DNA of 8,830 bases, from the NCBI GenBank assembly GCA_964433065.1, contig CAYSPZ010000069.1, forward strand, positions 1-8,830. Direction: 5' to 3'. Each line of letters opens with the position of its first letter. The first letter of the stretch is position 1. The DNA is from RGIG3009 sp964433065 (lineage in GTDB: Bacteria > Bacillota > Clostridia > Oscillospirales > Acutalibacteraceae). Made by a program: the position numbers and the translations under genes. The notes beneath the pieces were generated by a model. It was not told where the DNA came from. It ran no database searches and saw nothing but the letters and a program-made list of their open reading frames with translations. This document shows positions 6,691 to 8,830 of the stretch, piece after piece.

Positions 6691-7601
6691 ACAGTTCCAT
6701 TCGCACATTTTTATCGTTGCTTGCGATCGTCGGGTTGTCGGTATTGACACTATGGGGGAGCGACGCGCTGACGCGTACGATGTTGGATGAAAAGCAATCG
6801 GAAGATATTGCAAAACGGTTTTCGGGACATATCGCGGCGCATCGGTACGACACGTTGTCGGTATCGCGTGCGGACGGTGTAGATGCCGCGTATTGCGGTC
6901 GGGATACGGATGGTAACGTCGTGGGGTACGGTGTGACGGTGACGGTAGACGGGTACGTTGCGCCGATCACCGTCAACGTTGCCGCGTCTTCCGACGGGCA
7001 GACCGTATTGGGTGTTTCGATTGAAAAGCACAGTGAGACCGCGGGGTACGGGGCACGGATCACCAACACGGTGTTTTTGGATCGGTTTTACCACGTATCG
7101 CCGCCGCTTAAGTTGGCATCTGCTTCGGTGCAAAGTCGCGAGGGGGTATATCGCGCCACCGCTGACGAAGAAGAATTCGGGTTTATCGACAGTGTGGAGT
7201 TGACCGTTTCAAACGGGGAGATCACGGCGGTCAACTGGGACGCGGTCAACGCACAGGGCGAAAGTAAAAAGACGCTTTCCAAAGAGGGACGGTATGTGAT
7301 GTCCGAGACGGGGTTGCCGTGGCACGAACAAGCCGCGGTGATGGAACAGGCATTGCTTGAAACGCAAGATCCCGCCGCGCTTGTGTATGATGCCGAAACG
7401 GGAAAGACCGACGCGTACAGCGGTGCTACCGTTCGGGTAGCAACCTTCGCGCGGTTGGCGATGGAGGCATTTTCGCAGATCGACGTGCAACCCGACGGGA
7501 CACCGATTGACGGGTTGTCGGGTGCGACGGTATCTTCCAAAGCGGTGATCACCGCGGTCAACCGCGCCGCCGAATGGGTGGGACAGTATTTAAAAAGATG
7601 A
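6687..7601 (+). CDS. rnfG: RnfG with a second, nested FMN-binding domain
   Basis: RnfG is a single-anchor subunit whose outside domain carries covalent FMN. This product has 304 residues against about 180-210 usually. Residues 7-26 form the membrane anchor. The RnfG fold starts at about 65-145, including KHSETAGYGARI at 114-125, and its flavin site IDGLSGATVSSKAV lies at 274-287 (Thr281). Between them, at about 150-265, is an extra block of the FMN-binding lipoprotein type: GVYRATADEEEFGFIDSVEL at 153-172, then VSNGEITAVNWDAV at 174-187, PWHEQAAVME at 211-220, and a second flavin site TDAYSGATV at 241-249 (Thr248). Both sites fit the D-x-x-S-G-A-T pattern used by the ApbE flavin transferase. 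No apbE gene is in the window. The start overlaps the rnfD stop, implying coupled translation. Confidence 0.9.
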   Translation: MNSSIRTFLSLLAIVGLSVLTLWGSDALTRTMLDEKQSEDIAKRFSGHIAAHRYDTLSVSRADGVDAAYCGRDTDGNVVGYGVTVTVDGYVAPITVNVAASSDGQTVLGVSIEKHSETAGYGARITNTVFLDRFYHVSPPLKLASASVQSREGVYRATADEEEFGFIDSVELTVSNGEITAVNWDAVNAQGESKKTLSKEGRYVMSETGLPWHEQAAVMEQALLETQDPAALVYDAETGKTDAYSGATVRVATFARLAMEAFSQIDVQPDGTPIDGLSGATVSSKAVITAVNRAAEWVGQYLKR

Positions 7602-7610
7602 GGTGGCGTG

Positions 7611-8537
7611 ATGGGGTCGTTGCGTTTTGAATGGGTCGTCGTGGTGGGAATCTGCGCGGCATTCAGCGTTTCTTTACACAGTGCCGCTTTGTTGTGTGCG
7701 GTGGTGGCATTTGTATTGCTGATTACCGATGCCGTCCGTTCGCTTCTTCGGTGGTTGAATCTGCCGTGTCCCGTACCGTTTTTGTCGGTGTTTTCGGTGG
7801 CACTCGGTGGGACGTTATACAACCTGTTTTTCGCCTTTGCGCCGACCGAGATCCCGTTGCTTTCGTCGCCGTTTTTGTTGTTGGTTTTGTCCTTTTTCTG
7901 CGGACTTGTGCGATTGGAAACGGTTTCGGCAAAACGGTTATGGCAGACCGCTTTTGTTTTATCGGTGATCGGATGTTTGCGGGAACTGCTGGGTGCATCG
8001 GCGATCGGCGGGTATCCGTTTGAAGCGTTCACACCGCTCACAACCTTTTCGGTGAACGGCGGTATACCGGAGATCGGCGGTATGTTACTTGCCGCACTGT
8101 TGTTATGGGTCACCTGTTACGGTACGAACACGTATCCTTCGTTTAGGCGGCACGAGGCGGTACAGGTCGCCGCCGTCACCGTTGTGACGGCAACGATGCA
8201 CATTCTGTTGACGACACGGTTTTCACCGAACACGTTGTGGTTATTTTTCGGCTATGCCGCGTTTACCGCCGTCATTTGTTTGTTGTTGTCTTACCAAAAA
8301 GTCGTGTTATGGGCATTTTTACCGCCGTTCGTACCGTTCTTGCTCCCCGCCGCAGACGGTTGGATACGGTGGGTGTTCCCTCTCATCTGCGGTATCGCGG
8401 TAGGGGTATTGTGGCGAATGATCGAAGCGATCTTCGATCGCCTTTCGTTTGCTGTTCTCCCCCGCCGTTTCGACGGCGCACCCGCTTTTTTGACGGTAGC
8501 GGCACTGGGAGTAACGGCAGTACGAACTCTTTTATAA
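7611..8537 (+). CDS. rnfE: Divergent RnfE-like membrane protein with an RnfA-like C-terminal tail (apparent E-A fusion)
   Basis: RnfE and RnfA are paired six-helix subunits that in Rnf/Nqr share a 2Fe-2S centre held by two Cys from each. This 308-residue protein is polytopic (about 10-11 hydrophobic segments). Residues 1-170 resemble a shortened RnfE: VVGICAAFSV at 11-20 stands where LGLCPTLAV is expected, SFFCGLVRLE at 94-103 stands for NCIILGRAE, and CLRELLGAS at 122-130 matches the REllG motif. Cys15 and Cys97 are 82 apart, close to the usual spacing. The helix-linking DGLG region is missing. Residues 185-308 end like RnfA: DRLSFAVLPRRFDGAP at 276-291 resembles the ERLxxxxVPxxFxGxP tail. 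This half is about 60 residues short and has no cysteine where RnfA has its two. ATG at 7611 is used (GAGG 7 bases upstream); GTG at 7608 is too close to the ribosome site. Homology of the second half is inference from motifs. Confidence 0.7.
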   Translation: MGSLRFEWVVVVGICAAFSVSLHSAALLCAVVAFVLLITDAVRSLLRWLNLPCPVPFLSVFSVALGGTLYNLFFAFAPTEIPLLSSPFLLLVLSFFCGLVRLETVSAKRLWQTAFVLSVIGCLRELLGASAIGGYPFEAFTPLTTFSVNGGIPEIGGMLLAALLLWVTCYGTNTYPSFRRHEAVQVAAVTVVTATMHILLTTRFSPNTLWLFFGYAAFTAVICLLLSYQKVVLWAFLPPFVPFLLPAADGWIRWVFPLICGIAVGVLWRMIEAIFDRLSFAVLPRRFDGAPAFLTVAALGVTAVRTLL

Positions 8538-8553
8538 AATTTAAAAGAACCGC

Positions 8554-8582
8554 TTGACAAACGGGTTCGGTTATATTATAAT
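8554..8582 (+). promoter_or_regulatory. Perfect-consensus sigma-A promoter of the tRNA-Pro gene
   Basis: TTGACA at 8554-8559, a 17-base spacer, and TATAAT at 8577-8582 match the housekeeping consensus exactly. Transcription should start around 8588-8590, only a few bases before the mature tRNA. The -35 begins 16 bases after the stop of the rnf operon, and no terminator is seen between them, so the operon transcript may read into the tRNA. Confidence 0.93.
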
Positions 8583-8593
8583 AGCAAGGCTGA

Positions 8594-8670
<77 letters not shown>

Positions 8671-8713
8671 AAATCGGAAATCCGTTCACGAAAGTGGACG
8701 GATTTCCGATTTT
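8671..8713 (+). terminator. Terminator hairpin of the tRNA-Pro gene
   Basis: A 19-bp stem (8671-8689 with 8694-8712, one G-U pair) is capped by a GAAA tetraloop of the stable GNRA class. It starts at the base after the tRNA CCA end. The T run is short (TTTT at 8710-8713), but the stem is very stable. The stem contains ACGGATTTCCG, which recurs at 8758-8768. Confidence 0.8.
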
Positions 8714-8719
8714 GTACTA

Positions 8720-8813
8720 TTCATTCTTCATCATTCAATATTCATCATTCATTTTAAACGGATTTCCGTAATGAATAATGAATATTGAAATCGCTTCGCT
8801 GATGAATAATGAA
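8720..8813. repeat. AT-rich imperfect inverted repeat made of TTCATTATTCAT-type units
   Basis: An inner stem pairs 8734-8753 with 8770-8789 (20 bp, one G-T position) around a loop holding ACGGATTTCCGT, itself a small hairpin. An outer stem pairs 8720-8732 with 8801-8813 (13 bp, one mismatch). The 11-base stretch ATCGCTTCGCT at 8790-8800 bulges on the right side. The two arms are built from repeated TTCATTATTCAT-like words. No coding frame or further gene is seen from 8714 to the window end. It could be a small non-autonomous mobile repeat or an intergenic hairpin family. Confidence 0.6.
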
Positions 8814-8830
8814 AAATCAAAATGCCGATT

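Noticed and set aside
7088..8113. Long open frame on the minus strand across rnfG and the rnfE-like gene (341 codons)
   Set aside because: It crosses two rightward genes with good starts and membrane/flavin motifs. The predicted product is Asn/Thr/Ser/Lys-rich without domains, as expected for an antisense shadow.
8720..8830. CRISPR array at the right edge
   Set aside because: The repeated words are short, AT-rich and arranged as inverted arms; there are no equal-length unique spacers and no cas gene nearby.

Overview
The window comes from an endospore-forming member of the Firmicutes, most likely class Clostridia (Oscillospirales-like; that rank is inference). It carries the spore genes gpr and spoIIP beside a divergent rpsT, a neighbourhood also found in Bacillus and clostridia. 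Ribosome binding sites are strong GGAGG types. Coding DNA is fairly GC-rich, with many CGN and GCN codons, while the spacers are AT-rich.

Left part (1-2308, mostly leftward). Two hairpins close off whatever lies upstream and the end of a leftward operon of gpr (spore protease), spoIIP (engulfment hydrolase) and an 83-residue membrane protein with a TTG start. A forespore (sigma-G type) promoter can be read in front of gpr. Middle (2340-4500). rpsT runs rightward from a housekeeping-type promoter to a strong palindromic terminator. It faces a leftward pair, ydbS-ydbT, encoding bacterial PH-domain (bPH2) membrane proteins.

Right part (4574-8537, rightward). This is a tight four-gene Rnf-type electron-transfer operon: rnfC, rnfD, rnfG and a fourth membrane gene. 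It is the most unusual part of the window. RnfC is complete, with two 4Fe-4S clusters and the NADH/FMN domain. RnfD keeps its covalent-flavin Thr motif. RnfG is about 100 residues longer than usual because a second FMN-binding domain, with its own flavinylation motif, appears to be nested inside it. The fourth gene reads as a shortened RnfE fused to a reduced RnfA-like tail that lacks recognisable RnfA cysteines. No rnfB and no separate rnfA follow. The operon ends directly at a tRNA-Pro promoter. The set therefore looks like a compact or repurposed Rnf complex: it keeps the NADH-side and periplasmic flavin parts, lacks the ferredoxin-side RnfB locally, and has a remodelled RnfA/E membrane core.

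Right end (8554-8830). A perfect-consensus housekeeping promoter drives a single tRNA-Pro(CGG) with an encoded CCA, closed by a GNRA-capped terminator. An AT-rich imperfect inverted repeat built from TTCATTATTCAT-like units follows and runs close to the window edge.
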